Virus record (IMG/VR): IMGVR_UViG_3300025162_000019
Span: 1-64,000 of that record
DNA: 64,000 nt
From: a virus
Direction: 5' to 3' (one strand)
Under the pieces are notes generated by a model that ran no database searches, was not told the origin of the DNA, and worked only from the letters and a program-made list of their open reading frames with translations. The position numbers were made by a program, and so were the translations under genes. Shown one piece after another: positions 32,962-40,798 of this stretch. Each line of letters starts with the position of its first letter. Position 1 is the first letter of the stretch.

Positions 32962-33681
32962 TTATGGGATACAGTTCCAACCAGTAAGTGGCGACCATGT
33001 TTTTTGAGTTGGATATGAATATGCCGTTGAAGAAATCTTCTCATCTGCCTCTTTATCAAACTCAGCTTCATCAAACAACTTAGGAAACAATGTCTGTACT
33101 TTAACTGGTGTAATTTTTAATGCACCACAAGGAATCTTAAATCTTACCTGACCTTTCATTTCAGTATGGGAAACAACAATAGAAAGGTTATAGTTCTTAT
33201 TAATAAAATCATCATCTGTACCTGAAAAGAATGCTCCCATACCATGATGCGAATGAATAACACCAATAATAGCCATGCCATCGGGAATGTTACTGTCAAT
33301 ATTACTTACATTTCCAGTAGTTGCGTGTTGTTTAGGAATATACATATCTGTAACATCCATACCCGCACCAATCAAATATGCCAACCATTCTTGACTCTTA
33401 AACTTTGTCATTAGAAGGTCGATCTTTCGCCTGACCATAAGAGATAAACGAACTACAACATCTGTAGGTGCTTTATCACAGTTACAAACCATGTCTATTT
33501 TATTCTCCCAAACACCGTCATCTTCTCTTTCAAAAGCTGAACTCTGAAAACGATGTGCCTGAAATTCCATTATATCATCATTTGTAGTATCTGTTTCATC
33601 TATCATACTTAAACCATGCCTAACTGCCGCAGGCGTTATAGACATTGTTCCACTTCTTCTCATTACCCTAATCTTAGACAT
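32962..33681 (-). CDS. JAB/JAMM-domain metallopeptidase (ubiquitin-like pathway)
   Basis: About 239 aa. An intact JAMM zinc motif is visible: Glu in S-Q-E-W-L (about residue 98), then H-S-H-x(7)-S-x-x-D as HSHHGMGAFFSGTDD (about residues 143-157). JAB peptidases cleave isopeptide bonds at, or process, the C-terminus of ubiquitin-like proteins. The gene lies directly downstream of an E1-like gene (11 bases) and close to E2-like and ubiquitin-like genes. Start chosen at ATG 33681 with GGAG upstream; a GTG three bases earlier is possible. Ends at the terminator 32902-32936. Confidence 0.85.
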   Translation of the reverse strand: MSKIRVMRRSGTMSITPAAVRHGLSMIDETDTTNDDIMEFQAHRFQSSAFEREDDGVWENKIDMVCNCDKAPTDVVVRLSLMVRRKIDLLMTKFKSQEWLAYLIGAGMDVTDMYIPKQHATTGNVSNIDSNIPDGMAIIGVIHSHHGMGAFFSGTDDDFINKNYNLSIVVSHTEMKGQVRFKIPCGALKITPVKVQTLFPKLFDEAEFDKEADEKISSTAYSYPTQKTWSPLTGWNCIP

Positions 33682-33692
33682 CACATTCTCCT

Positions 33693-34277
33693 TTACACTA
33701 TAAACATTCTTGAAATATCAGCAGACAGTTCTTTATCCTTAAACTTCATAACCTTAGCAACTGTCATTGCTGCTACAATACTTGCCGGAACAACCCATGA
33801 TGGAATAACTGTATAACCACCAGCAGATTCACCCCATTCGCCAACACAATCAGAAACGGAAATCCTCGTCCCATCATAACCAGCTTTAACATACTTACAA
33901 CCAAGACCATGTGCGATTTCCTGATTCAAAATCTGTGCATCAATCTTATCAGTACAGTCTATTACCCATGTAGTTTTGATTGCTGTATGTTTCAAATACT
34001 TAAATGGAAAGCAGATTACAGAAGTCATTGGTCTAATATCGTTTATTACTAATCCTGTAGCATCAGCTTTGTTCATACCCAAACAACTAACAGGTAAATC
34101 AATCCTGTTTAAGTTTGATTCTTCAAGAACATCAGGATCAAACAGATATAACTTCTCAATACCAGACATTGCTAAATACTTGGCAACCCAGTAGCCCACG
34201 CCTCCACAACCGATCACACTTACCGACATTGTATAATCTAACTCCAATGATTTTTGCCTGTCATATAACTCGTTCAC
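33693..34277 (-). CDS. E1-like (ThiF/MoeB family) adenylyltransferase
   Basis: 194 aa, GTG start with GGAGAT upstream. Rossmann G-C-G-G-V-G (residues ~23-28), then Y-L-F-D-P-D-V-L-E-E-S-N-L-N-R (nucleotide binding and the catalytic Arg), G-M-N-K-A (Lys) and V-I-D-C-T-D-K. Candidate thioester Cys in V-S-D-C-V-G-E-W-G-E. No zinc CxxC pairs. The length is that of a minimal E1 domain, as in prokaryotic Ub-like cassettes. It activates the C-terminus of a ubiquitin-like protein by adenylation. Driven by a promoter at 34308-34336. Confidence 0.85.
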   Translation of the reverse strand: MNELYDRQKSLELDYTMSVSVIGCGGVGYWVAKYLAMSGIEKLYLFDPDVLEESNLNRIDLPVSCLGMNKADATGLVINDIRPMTSVICFPFKYLKHTAIKTTWVIDCTDKIDAQILNQEIAHGLGCKYVKAGYDGTRISVSDCVGEWGESAGGYTVIPSWVVPASIVAAMTVAKVMKFKDKELSADISRMFIV

Positions 34278-34307
34278 TATAATAAATCTCCTTTCTTTTT
34301 ATAAATC

Positions 34308-34336
34308 ATTCTACCATATTTGTTTACATTTGTCAA
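34308..34336 (-). promoter_or_regulatory. Host-type sigma70 promoter for E1/JAB genes
   Basis: Minus strand: TTGACA (34336-34331), 17-base spacer, TAGAAT (34313-34308), 31 bases upstream of the E1 start. It lets E1-JAB be expressed apart from the Ubl-E2 genes after the endonuclease insertion. Confidence 0.7.
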
Positions 34337-34376
34337 CATTTTTTATAAATAATAACAGATATAAAAAAATATGGTG
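34311..34376 (+). promoter_or_regulatory. Late promoter inside an inverted repeat that can mask the endonuclease RBS
   Basis: Arms CTACCATATTT (34311-34321) and AAATATGGTGG (34366-34376) pair with one G-U. TATAAATA at 34344-34351 lies in the loop, and the 3' arm adjoins the GGTGGAG ribosome-binding site of the GIY-YIG gene at 34387. Readthrough RNA would fold and hide the site; RNA started at the late promoter would not. Confidence 0.5.
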
Positions 34377-34386
34377 GAGTAGGTAT

Positions 34387-35166
34387 ATGGTTATTTACAT
34401 GGCTAAAAACATTATCAATAATAAACTCTATATTGGTAAAACTATAAGAGCGTTAGAAAAAAGAATACAAAGACATTTATACGATGCATTTAAGTGTAAC
34501 TCACAAACTCATTTTCATAGAGCATTAAGAAAATATGGTAACGAATCTTTTGAATGGTCTATTATTAAACAATGTGAGAATGAAAAAGAACTAAACGAAA
34601 CTGAAATCTTTTATATTGATAACTTTAAATCTATTAAAAATGGTTATAATCTAACTCAAGGTGGTGATGGTTTTGCTTCTGGAATGTTAAATCATAATAT
34701 ACTACATCCAATGTTTGGTATCGCAAATCCCTTTTATGGTCATAAACATACAGATGAAACAAAGAAAAAAATAAGTTTATACAATAAAGGTAAAAATACA
34801 GGGCAAAATAATCCTATGTATATTCACAATATAGATTTTTCAGGTGAAAGAAACCCCTTTTACGGAAAGAAACATTCACCTGAAACATTATCAAAACTAT
34901 CTATCATTGGAAAAGAAAATACAAAAGCTCATTTTAAGTCTGGTAGTGATAATCCTATGTTCGCAAAGCATTTAACTGATGGTCATAAACAAAAACTTAG
35001 TGATGCTAGTAGTAAAACTTGGATCATTACATTACCAAACAATACAGAAATAACATTTAGAAGTTTAAGAAAGTTTTGCCTAGAATATAACTTAGACTAT
35101 TCATATGCTAAAACTTGCTCCAGAAAAAATAAACCTTATGGTGGATATACTTTTAGATTAGAATAA
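34387..35166 (+). CDS. GIY-YIG homing endonuclease with NUMOD3 repeats
   Basis: 259 aa from ATG 34387 (GGTGGAG upstream), giving MVIYMAKNIINNKLYIGKT, the GIY-YIG core with the distal F-E-W-S-I-I. Three NUMOD3-type DNA-binding repeats follow (N-P-F-Y-G-H-K-H-T-D-E-T, N-P-F-Y-G-K-K-H-S-P-E-T, N-P-M-F-A-K-H), and an IENR1-like C-terminus (S-L-R-K-F-C-L-E-Y-N-L). It is placed on the opposite strand in the middle of the ubiquitin-like cassette, between the E2-like and E1 genes. Confidence 0.85.
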   Translation: MVIYMAKNIINNKLYIGKTIRALEKRIQRHLYDAFKCNSQTHFHRALRKYGNESFEWSIIKQCENEKELNETEIFYIDNFKSIKNGYNLTQGGDGFASGMLNHNILHPMFGIANPFYGHKHTDETKKKISLYNKGKNTGQNNPMYIHNIDFSGERNPFYGKKHSPETLSKLSIIGKENTKAHFKSGSDNPMFAKHLTDGHKQKLSDASSKTWIITLPNNTEITFRSLRKFCLEYNLDYSYAKTCSRKNKPYGGYTFRLE

Positions 35167-35174
35167 ATCCTTTC

Positions 35175-36041
35175 CTACGCGATCCAAACATCTTCATCAT
35201 CAATTTTAATTTCAATGCCTTCTCTTATCATTGAAGGTTTAGCCTCTAAATCCTTATAACTTGCAGGTTGCTCATTCACAACATGAGTCCTAAGTGTATC
35301 AAACCTTGGTAGTCCTCCTGGATTTCTCTGTGCTAATGACATAGAATTAATGTTTTCCAAAACAGCTTCAGCTTCTTTTGCCAATGATATAATATCGTCT
35401 GGTGTTGAAACATTCCTCTGCCATTTCCAGTTACCCCAACAATCACTATTGTTTGTCATTTGATGATAATGATCAAACTTTGATAAATCGGTCGCCCGTT
35501 TAGTTGCAATATCTTTAACAATATTATTTTCAGTTTTAATCATAATTACAATGTTAGTAATCAATCTTTTAGAAAATTTAGGATCAATAAGTTTTCTATC
35601 AATAAAGCGAGGATAATAAATAGCCTTATACATCCAAATAATTTCATCCTTATTTCCACCTTTAACAATAGATAAACCTTTCTGTGCATGAGATAATGTA
35701 ATATTTGGCATTTTTGCAGATGCTCTTAGCTCATCAGTTAAAAGTTTTTCCTTTCTATCAAACTCTTTCTTATAAGAAGAAACCATAGTTGAAACTTCAT
35801 TCATTTTTGTTTGAACAATATTTCCCAACTCGGATAGTCTTTTAACTACTCGTTCCTTATATTCATTCCTGATCTCATCTTCAACATCAAGTGTTGAATC
35901 AGAAGATAGAGAAAACTTTACCAAACGATTTCCAATTCTTAGAGAAATACCTTCAGATGTTATTTTATCAACATCAATAGAATCGTTCAATACATTGAGC
36001 ATTGAACCTTCCATTTTCTTTAATTCATCTGTAATAGCCAT
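35175..36041 (-). CDS. Candidate E2-like (ubiquitin-conjugating-fold) protein
   Basis: 288 aa. The N-terminal half contains a long coiled-coil-like helix (about 55-108). The C-terminal half has ...I-W-M-Y-K-A-I-Y-Y-P-R..., then D-H-Y-H-Q-M-T-N-N-S-D-C-W-G-N-W and a following helix S-T-P-D-D-I-I-S-L-A-K-E-A. The H-x-H (191, 193) and Cys201-W-G match the His...Cys-[LW]-G arrangement around the active Cys of prokaryotic E2-like families. With E1, JAB and Ubl genes adjacent, an E2 role is the most economical reading, but the fold needs structural confirmation. ATG with GGAATG upstream. Confidence 0.5.
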   Translation of the reverse strand: MAITDELKKMEGSMLNVLNDSIDVDKITSEGISLRIGNRLVKFSLSSDSTLDVEDEIRNEYKERVVKRLSELGNIVQTKMNEVSTMVSSYKKEFDRKEKLLTDELRASAKMPNITLSHAQKGLSIVKGGNKDEIIWMYKAIYYPRFIDRKLIDPKFSKRLITNIVIMIKTENNIVKDIATKRATDLSKFDHYHQMTNNSDCWGNWKWQRNVSTPDDIISLAKEAEAVLENINSMSLAQRNPGGLPRFDTLRTHVVNEQPASYKDLEAKPSMIREGIEIKIDDEDVWIA

Positions 36042-36073
36042 TATATCATTCCTTTATTGTAATTTTTAGATAA

Positions 36074-36103
36074 TTAAACAAGAGCAAAATTGCTCCTGTT
36101 TAA
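36074..36103 (-). terminator. Hairpin between Ubl and E2-like genes (possible attenuator)
   Basis: 14-base arms TTAAACAAGAGCAA / TTGCTCCTGTTTAA with one mismatch. On the minus strand it follows the Ubl stop by 10 bases. A partial terminator here would give more Ubl than E2. The downstream T-run is weak. Confidence 0.4.
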
Positions 36104-36112
36104 TTGTTTTGA

Positions 36113-36382
36113 TTAAACCAAGCCGGCTTCATCGTAAGAACGAATCTCAACCTTATCGCCAAGGCTGATACTCTCAGGTGCCATACTAGGCTTCACTTCT
36201 GTTCCATTCAAATACACACGAAACTTACCGAACCCTGCATTTAAAGACATTTCCTTAACCACATCCTTGAAAGACGAACCAACTTCAACCGGAAGTGTAG
36301 AACCATTTACGCGGACATAAGTGTTCAAATCACTTCTAACTTCTCGTTCACTAACTTCATTGCTTCCCCATACTTCTACCAT
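36113..36382 (-). CDS. Ubiquitin-like (MoaD/ThiS-type beta-grasp) protein
   Basis: 89 aa. The pattern V-R-V-N-G-S-T-L-P-V-E-V-G-S-S-F-K-D-V-V...F-R-V-Y-L-N-G-T-E-V...A-P-E-S-I-S-L-G-D-K-V-E-I-R-S-Y-D-E-A-G-L-V is a beta-grasp fold of ThiS/MoaD size with an N-terminal extension of about 20 residues. The C-terminus is A-G-L-V rather than G-G. JAB processing after the Gly would expose -AG, or the tail is used as it is. Preceded by a perfect consensus promoter. Encoded next to E2-like, E1 and JAB genes. Confidence 0.75.
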   Translation of the reverse strand: MVEVWGSNEVSEREVRSDLNTYVRVNGSTLPVEVGSSFKDVVKEMSLNAGFGKFRVYLNGTEVKPSMAPESISLGDKVEIRSYDEAGLV

Positions 36383-36411
36383 AACATATTCTCCTTTTTT
36401 GATTTTTATTT

Positions 36412-36440
36412 ATTATACCATACATCTTTTATTTTGTCAA
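36412..36440 (-). promoter_or_regulatory. Consensus sigma70 promoter for the Ubl gene
   Basis: Minus strand: TTGACA (36440-36435), 17-base spacer, TATAAT (36417-36412): a perfect match, 30 bases upstream of the Ubl start. Confidence 0.85.
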
Positions 36441-36452
36441 CATCTTTTTTCA

Positions 36453-37199
36453 CTATTCTAGGTAGGACATCAAATAATATTTTTCAGTTTCACTAACATT
36501 ATGAATATAAATCATGCCAAGCTTCTTATCACTTAAATAAGCTAAATTAAATACAAAATCATCTACATCACCGTTCAATACTGCCAGAAGATTTGATATA
36601 TCCTTAAAATCAAAACATAAAGATAAGTCTATACTATCAACACTCTGTATATTAAACGATATACCATTAGACAATCTATTTAATTTATCTGTTGATTCAA
36701 GTAGCAAAACAGAATCTTTTACTGAAAAATATACCTTACCAAACTTCATACCAATTTTTTTAATCTTATTAAAATACGAGCTAAATTCTGTATTAAAAGG
36801 TATCTGAACAAAATACTCTATACCTGCCCTCGGTGCTGTTAATCCAAAAATACTTACTACTGTAGATGAACAAAAGAATACACTAGATTTTTGCGAACCA
36901 TTTTTAAAAGTGAGTTTTTCATCATCTACTATCAAAATAGTTTCATCATCATCAATAAGATTGAGAAATGGTAAAAGATTTTGATTAGGCTCAATAAAAT
37001 TGAATTTATACTCTGTAGCAACTGGAACATCCTTAAATATATCATTATCAATTTCTAATAATATAACATACTTACCTTGAGGTGCTGCCATTCTACTACA
37101 AACTCTTTCTTTTGTCAATATAATTTGTAAAGATTCTAAAGAATAATTTAATGTAGCTTTCTTTATATATGTCTTTAATCTTTCAACATCAACTCTCAT
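36453..37199 (-). CDS. 45: Sliding clamp, T4 gp45-like
   Basis: 248 aa, the size of T4 gp45 (228 aa) with two repeated clamp domains. Strand patterns L-L-P-F-L-N-L-I-D-D-D-E-T-I-L-I-V-D-D-E-K-L-T-F-K and, in the second half, F-D-F-K-D-I-S-N-L-L-A-V-L-N-G fit a processivity clamp. The clamp-loader genes follow at 38234-39549. It is predicted to trimerise around DNA, tether the polymerase and, in T4, activate late transcription at TATAAATA promoters. Confidence 0.7.
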   Translation of the reverse strand: MRVDVERLKTYIKKATLNYSLESLQIILTKERVCSRMAAPQGKYVILLEIDNDIFKDVPVATEYKFNFIEPNQNLLPFLNLIDDDETILIVDDEKLTFKNGSQKSSVFFCSSTVVSIFGLTAPRAGIEYFVQIPFNTEFSSYFNKIKKIGMKFGKVYFSVKDSVLLLESTDKLNRLSNGISFNIQSVDSIDLSLCFDFKDISNLLAVLNGDVDDFVFNLAYLSDKKLGMIYIHNVSETEKYYLMSYLE

Positions 37200-37283
37200 T
37201 TATCCACCTTATTAAACATCTTTATTGTTAAACATATAATACCATACTTTGAAATAAAAGTAAAGTCTTTTTTATAATTTATT

Positions 37284-37682
37284 TTACCTTATACGTTGAG
37301 TAATATCATATACATCAGTAACCTTTATAGTCTTTCTTAAAGTAGGATCATATTTTTCTGTTTGAATCATAAAACTTTTTAATATAATTGCTTCCTGAAT
37401 TTTCTTCTCAACTAAGTATGATGAAATGTTAAACCCTAATGCCACACCCAATGACACAAATATCACAACCCAAAATAGTTTAATCTGTATCTTATTCCAA
37501 AATCTTACTACACATCTTTCAAATATTTCTTCTATACCCTCAAAAAAGGAAATTGTTCCATTTTTAATTTTTATACCAAGTGTCTTTTTTTCAGGTGGTG
37601 TTTCGGTAGTAGGCATATTATTTTCCTCCAATTCGACATCATCTGTATTTTTAAATATATCAACTTCATTTTCTATCAACAT
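37284..37682 (-). CDS. Single-pass membrane protein (hypothetical)
   Basis: 132 aa. Acidic N-terminus, one transmembrane segment (L-F-W-V-V-I-F-V-S-L-G-V-A-L-G-F) at about residues 70-88, and a short C-terminal domain. AAGGAG ribosome-binding site. Lies after the lytic transglycosylase gene with 11 bases between them; may belong to the envelope or lysis functions. Confidence 0.55.
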   Translation of the reverse strand: MLIENEVDIFKNTDDVELEENNMPTTETPPEKKTLGIKIKNGTISFFEGIEEIFERCVVRFWNKIQIKLFWVVIFVSLGVALGFNISSYLVEKKIQEAIILKSFMIQTEKYDPTLRKTIKVTDVYDITQRIR

Positions 37683-37693
37683 TTTTATACTCC

Positions 37694-38197
37694 TTAAACA
37701 TATCTTTTTAGTTGTTTATATATCTTTAAAGTTTCCATTGCATATTTTCTTGCTTCGGGATTTCTACCACCCTTATACAACATCATCGCATTTTCATAGT
37801 TATTGTTTGTAATTCGCAACTTATCCTTAAAAATTCTAGCACCATGTAAAATATCAACGTCACTATAAATAAATGTAGCGCTTGGAGTTTGCATTAAACC
37901 TTTATAATGCTTTGGCGATTCTGCCTTATTCTTAAATCCAGATTCAGTATATATTATACAAGTGATTAAAGTTGGTGATAAGTCGGTTGCTCTGGATGCA
38001 ATTGAAATTGATTTTGAAAGTTCATCTATTTTTGTATCAGGTGCGTTTAAATATTTTAATGCTACTCGTGCTTCTTCCTGTAATATATCCCTTTGCTCTT
38101 GTCTTATTGGTATTGGTAATCCAGTAATAAAAGAATTACCCTGTTGAATAGCACAAAGTAGACTAAGTATTACAAGTATGAGTCGTAATAAATGCAT
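37694..38197 (-). CDS. Secreted lytic transglycosylase (SLT/lysozyme-like)
   Basis: 167 aa with an N-terminal signal peptide (MHLLRLILVILSLLCAIQQGNS). Catalytic region I-I-Y-T-E-S-G-F-K-N-K-A (Glu in E-S-G-F), then Y-K-G-L-M-Q-T-P-S-A-T-F and, near the end, A-M-M-L-Y-K-G-G, the classic SLT arrangement. It cleaves peptidoglycan glycan strands. Encoded between clamp-loader and clamp genes, apart from the lysis cassette at 40.4-42.2 kb, so it may serve entry or virion functions instead. GGAGGAAT ribosome-binding site. Confidence 0.8.
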   Translation of the reverse strand: MHLLRLILVILSLLCAIQQGNSFITGLPIPIRQEQRDILQEEARVALKYLNAPDTKIDELSKSISIASRATDLSPTLITCIIYTESGFKNKAESPKHYKGLMQTPSATFIYSDVDILHGARIFKDKLRITNNNYENAMMLYKGGRNPEARKYAMETLKIYKQLKRYV

Positions 38198-38233
38198 TTA
38201 ATTCCTCCTTTACTATCTATCCAATAAACAAAC

Positions 38234-38662
38234 TTATTTTTCATTTTCACCTCCCATAAAAAAAGTTTTTGCAATTAAATTTGATGATACATTTTTCTTG
38301 GATAGTATAAACTCCTTTTTATTAAAGACACTAAACATTGATAGTATCTCTTTTTTGGAAATACCGCGTTCTTCCCGTATTTTCCATATATAATCCTTTA
38401 ATTTTTTATCTTCCTCTTTCTTCTTCGTCCATTTGAGAAACCTTCTACCTTTTGGTACTTTATCAAAATAATACTGATAAATTATTTCATCTGGCAAACT
38501 AAACTGATACTGGTTTATTTCATTCACTATATCAATAAGTTGCGAATCGTGTGCCAACCACATTGAGAGCATATAACTTGGCGAGATTTTTTTATCGTAT
38601 TTATATTTAGAAGTTTTATAAAAAATCTGATTGATAAAATCAAATATGGTTACATCACTCAT
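38234..38662 (-). CDS. 62: Clamp loader small subunit, T4 gp62-like
   Basis: 142 aa. F-D-F-I-N-Q-I-F-Y-K-T-S-K-Y-K-Y-D-K-K and Y-M-L-S-M-W-L-A-H-D resemble the gp62 N-terminal pattern. It directly follows the gp44-like gene with a one-base overlap, as in T4. With gp44 it forms the ATP-driven 4:1 clamp loader. Confidence 0.75.
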   Translation of the reverse strand: MSDVTIFDFINQIFYKTSKYKYDKKISPSYMLSMWLAHDSQLIDIVNEINQYQFSLPDEIIYQYYFDKVPKGRRFLKWTKKKEEDKKLKDYIWKIREERGISKKEILSMFSVFNKKEFILSKKNVSSNLIAKTFFMGGENEK

Positions 38663-39549
38663 TAAATGAACCCACCCTTTAATGCTTTTACAATCATACC
38701 AATAAAATTTATTTCCTTTATAGATACGGAAAAATCCCTATACAGATGCTCTGATATAAGGATAATCATATCGCCAGGATTTTTAAACTCGCCCACATTT
38801 TCATACAAATAATTATATAAATCAGAATAATCAATCATAGAACTTCTAAGCTCTTTCCTGACCAACTCTATATCCTTTTCTTTAATAAATGATAAAATAT
38901 TCTTATATAAATTATCAGAAGATTCAATACTTACACTCTTTATTACACCATCCACATTATTTAATTGCAATGTATTGATTATTCTTCTTATATCAGGATA
39001 TAAATTTTTTATAACTTTAACCAATGTATTCTTATCACATTTAACATTCTCGCTATCCAAAATAAACTGGCAATGCTTGTATATATCAACTGCCGGTGGA
39101 TTATTTAATTCTATTACCTGGCAACGAGATAAAAGTTCAGGGATAATTTTATGAACATAGTTACATTGAAATATAAAACGCGTTATCATCTCAACTTGCT
39201 CAATCAAATCTCTAAGCATCGCTTGACTTTGTATAGTTAAAAAATCCGCTTCATTTAAAACAACATATTTTATTTCACTTGTTCCTAAAGCAGTAGCAAA
39301 TGATTTAACTTTAGTTCTTATATTATCAATACCTGTTTCATCAGAGCAATTTATTTTAATATAATCCACTTTTGTTTCTTTAAGAAATACATTAGTAAAT
39401 GTTCCCTTTCCTACACCTGGCTTGCCAGCCAACATAAATGTAGGCATTTCATAAAATACCTTTTTAAGTTTACTTCTAACATCAGGATTTAGAATAATAG
39501 TATCAAATGTTGTGGGCGGATAACGAAAAACCCATTCTCTTGTATTCAT
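38662..39549 (-). CDS. 44: Clamp loader ATPase, T4 gp44-like
   Basis: 295 aa, near the T4 gp44 length. Walker A G-K-P-G-V-G-K-G-T (about 42-50), Walker B variant V-V-L-N-E-A-D, and S-R-C-Q, the SRC motif of clamp loaders. It loads the gp45-like clamp onto primer-template junctions. A consensus promoter lies upstream at 39573-39601. Confidence 0.85.
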   Translation of the reverse strand: MNTREWVFRYPPTTFDTIILNPDVRSKLKKVFYEMPTFMLAGKPGVGKGTFTNVFLKETKVDYIKINCSDETGIDNIRTKVKSFATALGTSEIKYVVLNEADFLTIQSQAMLRDLIEQVEMITRFIFQCNYVHKIIPELLSRCQVIELNNPPAVDIYKHCQFILDSENVKCDKNTLVKVIKNLYPDIRRIINTLQLNNVDGVIKSVSIESSDNLYKNILSFIKEKDIELVRKELRSSMIDYSDLYNYLYENVGEFKNPGDMIILISEHLYRDFSVSIKEINFIGMIVKALKGGFI

Positions 39550-39572
39550 ATTTTCTCCACATTTTTTATTTC

Positions 39573-39601
39573 ATTATAACACAAAATATACCAATTGTCA
39601 A
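39573..39601 (-). promoter_or_regulatory. Consensus sigma70 promoter for clamp-loader genes
   Basis: Minus strand: TTGACA (39601-39596), 17-base spacer, TATAAT (39578-39573), 24 bases upstream of the gp44-like start. Confidence 0.8.
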
Positions 39602-39790
39602 CTATTTTTCATCTTCTTGGCCCTCTATCTGTGATTCAATTTCCTCTGTTAAAAGAGCCATAATATCACCAATGTTTATTTCTCTTATAAACTGAATGAC
39701 GTTGCGCCTTTCTTCATATTTGCCGCAAAAATAACCAGAGACTATACCAACAATAAGAGCACTAATAATCCATATTAAAGTTATATCCAT
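39602..39790 (-). CDS. Small N-terminally anchored membrane protein
   Basis: 62 aa. One N-terminal transmembrane segment (I-W-I-I-S-A-L-I-V-G-I-V-S-G-Y) and an acidic cytoplasmic tail (EEIESQIEGQEDEK). Its stop is adjacent to the clamp-loader promoter. Function unknown. Confidence 0.6.
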   Translation of the reverse strand: MDITLIWIISALIVGIVSGYFCGKYEERRNVIQFIREINIGDIMALLTEEIESQIEGQEDEK

Positions 39791-39815
39791 TTTATCATCC
39801 TATAAAATCCTTTTA

Positions 39816-40355
39816 TTATACAACTCTATATAGTTCATAATTGCTTAAATCATAAATATTACTACTTGAAATCTTCATAGCCTTAACAAATACACCAAAT
39901 TCAGGATCACGCTCAATTACATCAATTTGAAAATCTGAAAATATTATTGCCATATCCTTTACAGAATATCTCCAATAATCAAATGGGTGATCATGTTTAG
40001 GAAAACCTAATGATCTGATAGTTATCATAATCACACCACCGACTTTTAATAGACTTTTCATGTTCCAAATAACTTTTCTCCAATCAATTATATGTTCCAT
40101 CATCTCAGTACTGATAACCATATCAAAATTATTAGTGCCAAATCTATCTATTAAATCATATGCATCGCAAAGTTCATCAACACATGGCCCATTAATTATA
40201 TCAACACCAATATATTTTTCTGGCTTATATCCTTTAACAAAAGAACTGAACGAACCATTAATATTATACGACCCGACTTCTAATATTGATTTACCCTTAA
40301 CTTCTTCTTCTTTAATCCATCGACGCCCAAAGTCCATACATAATCCATTACACAT
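39816..40355 (-). CDS. Class I SAM-dependent methyltransferase
   Basis: 179 aa from ATG 40355 (MCNGLCMDFG; GAGGT 8 bases upstream; a TTG nine bases earlier is less likely). Motif I is S-I-L-E-V-G-S-Y-N-I-N-G-S, acidic loop G-V-D-I-I-N-G, motif IV F-D-M-V-I-S-T-E-M-M-E-H, followed by L-L-K-V-G-G-V-I-M-I-T. This is the Methyltransf_11 layout seen in sugar/lipid biosynthesis and phage genomes. The target is unknown. Confidence 0.75.
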   Translation of the reverse strand: MCNGLCMDFGRRWIKEEEVKGKSILEVGSYNINGSFSSFVKGYKPEKYIGVDIINGPCVDELCDAYDLIDRFGTNNFDMVISTEMMEHIIDWRKVIWNMKSLLKVGGVIMITIRSLGFPKHDHPFDYWRYSVKDMAIIFSDFQIDVIERDPEFGVFVKAMKISSSNIYDLSNYELYRVV

Positions 40356-40379
40356 ATCAATCAACCTCTATTTTTTAAT

Positions 40380-40408
40380 ATTTTAACATATTTTGTTCTA
40401 AAAGTAAA
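40380..40408 (-). promoter_or_regulatory. Sigma70-like promoter
   Basis: Minus strand: TTTACT, 17-base spacer, TAAAAT, 25 bases upstream of the methyltransferase start. A minus-strand late octamer (40423-40430) is just behind it. Confidence 0.5.
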
Positions 40409-40414
40409 TAATTA

Positions 40415-40430
40415 TATAAATATATTTATA
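40415..40430. promoter_or_regulatory. Divergent T4-type late promoters
   Basis: TATAAATA at 40415-40422 on the plus strand (toward the lysis cassette) and on the minus strand at 40430-40423 (toward the methyltransferase), back to back. Confidence 0.55.
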
Positions 40431-40454
40431 CATTAAACAAAATAGGAGGCTTAT

Positions 40455-40796
40455 ATGTTTACTTGGCTAATGAATTTATCAAGTGTCATAACTTTAATGA
40501 ACTTTTCAAAAAAATACTTTGGCAGAGTATGGTTCGATGTATTATCTCTATTATTAGTATTTCTAACAGCTTTTTTTCTACCTGATTGGATATTCCCTAC
40601 AGATGCAAAGATGGGCTTCATTACTCTATTTCTTGTAAAATTTTTCTCTGTTAGTGCTGGTATTATCCACGCTCACATATCAAGAAAACTCATTTTCCCA
40701 TATATTAAATTTTCAACTGAAGAAACGTGGTCTAATAACTTGATGATTATAGCATGGTATGTTACCATTATATTTGCTTGGGCAAGGGGTGGTTAG
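40455..40796 (+). CDS. Putative holin
   Basis: 113 aa with three hydrophobic segments (about residues 28-45, 58-72, 93-110) and few charges. The gene directly precedes a signal-peptide-bearing lytic transglycosylase and two spanin-like genes and is served by a late promoter. The ribosome-binding site AGGAGG can pair with CCTCTATTTT at 40365-40374. Holins form membrane lesions that time lysis; the call rests on topology and position. Confidence 0.6.
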   Translation: MFTWLMNLSSVITLMNFSKKYFGRVWFDVLSLLLVFLTAFFLPDWIFPTDAKMGFITLFLVKFFSVSAGIIHAHISRKLIFPYIKFSTEETWSNNLMIIAWYVTIIFAWARGG

Positions 40797-40798
40797 AA

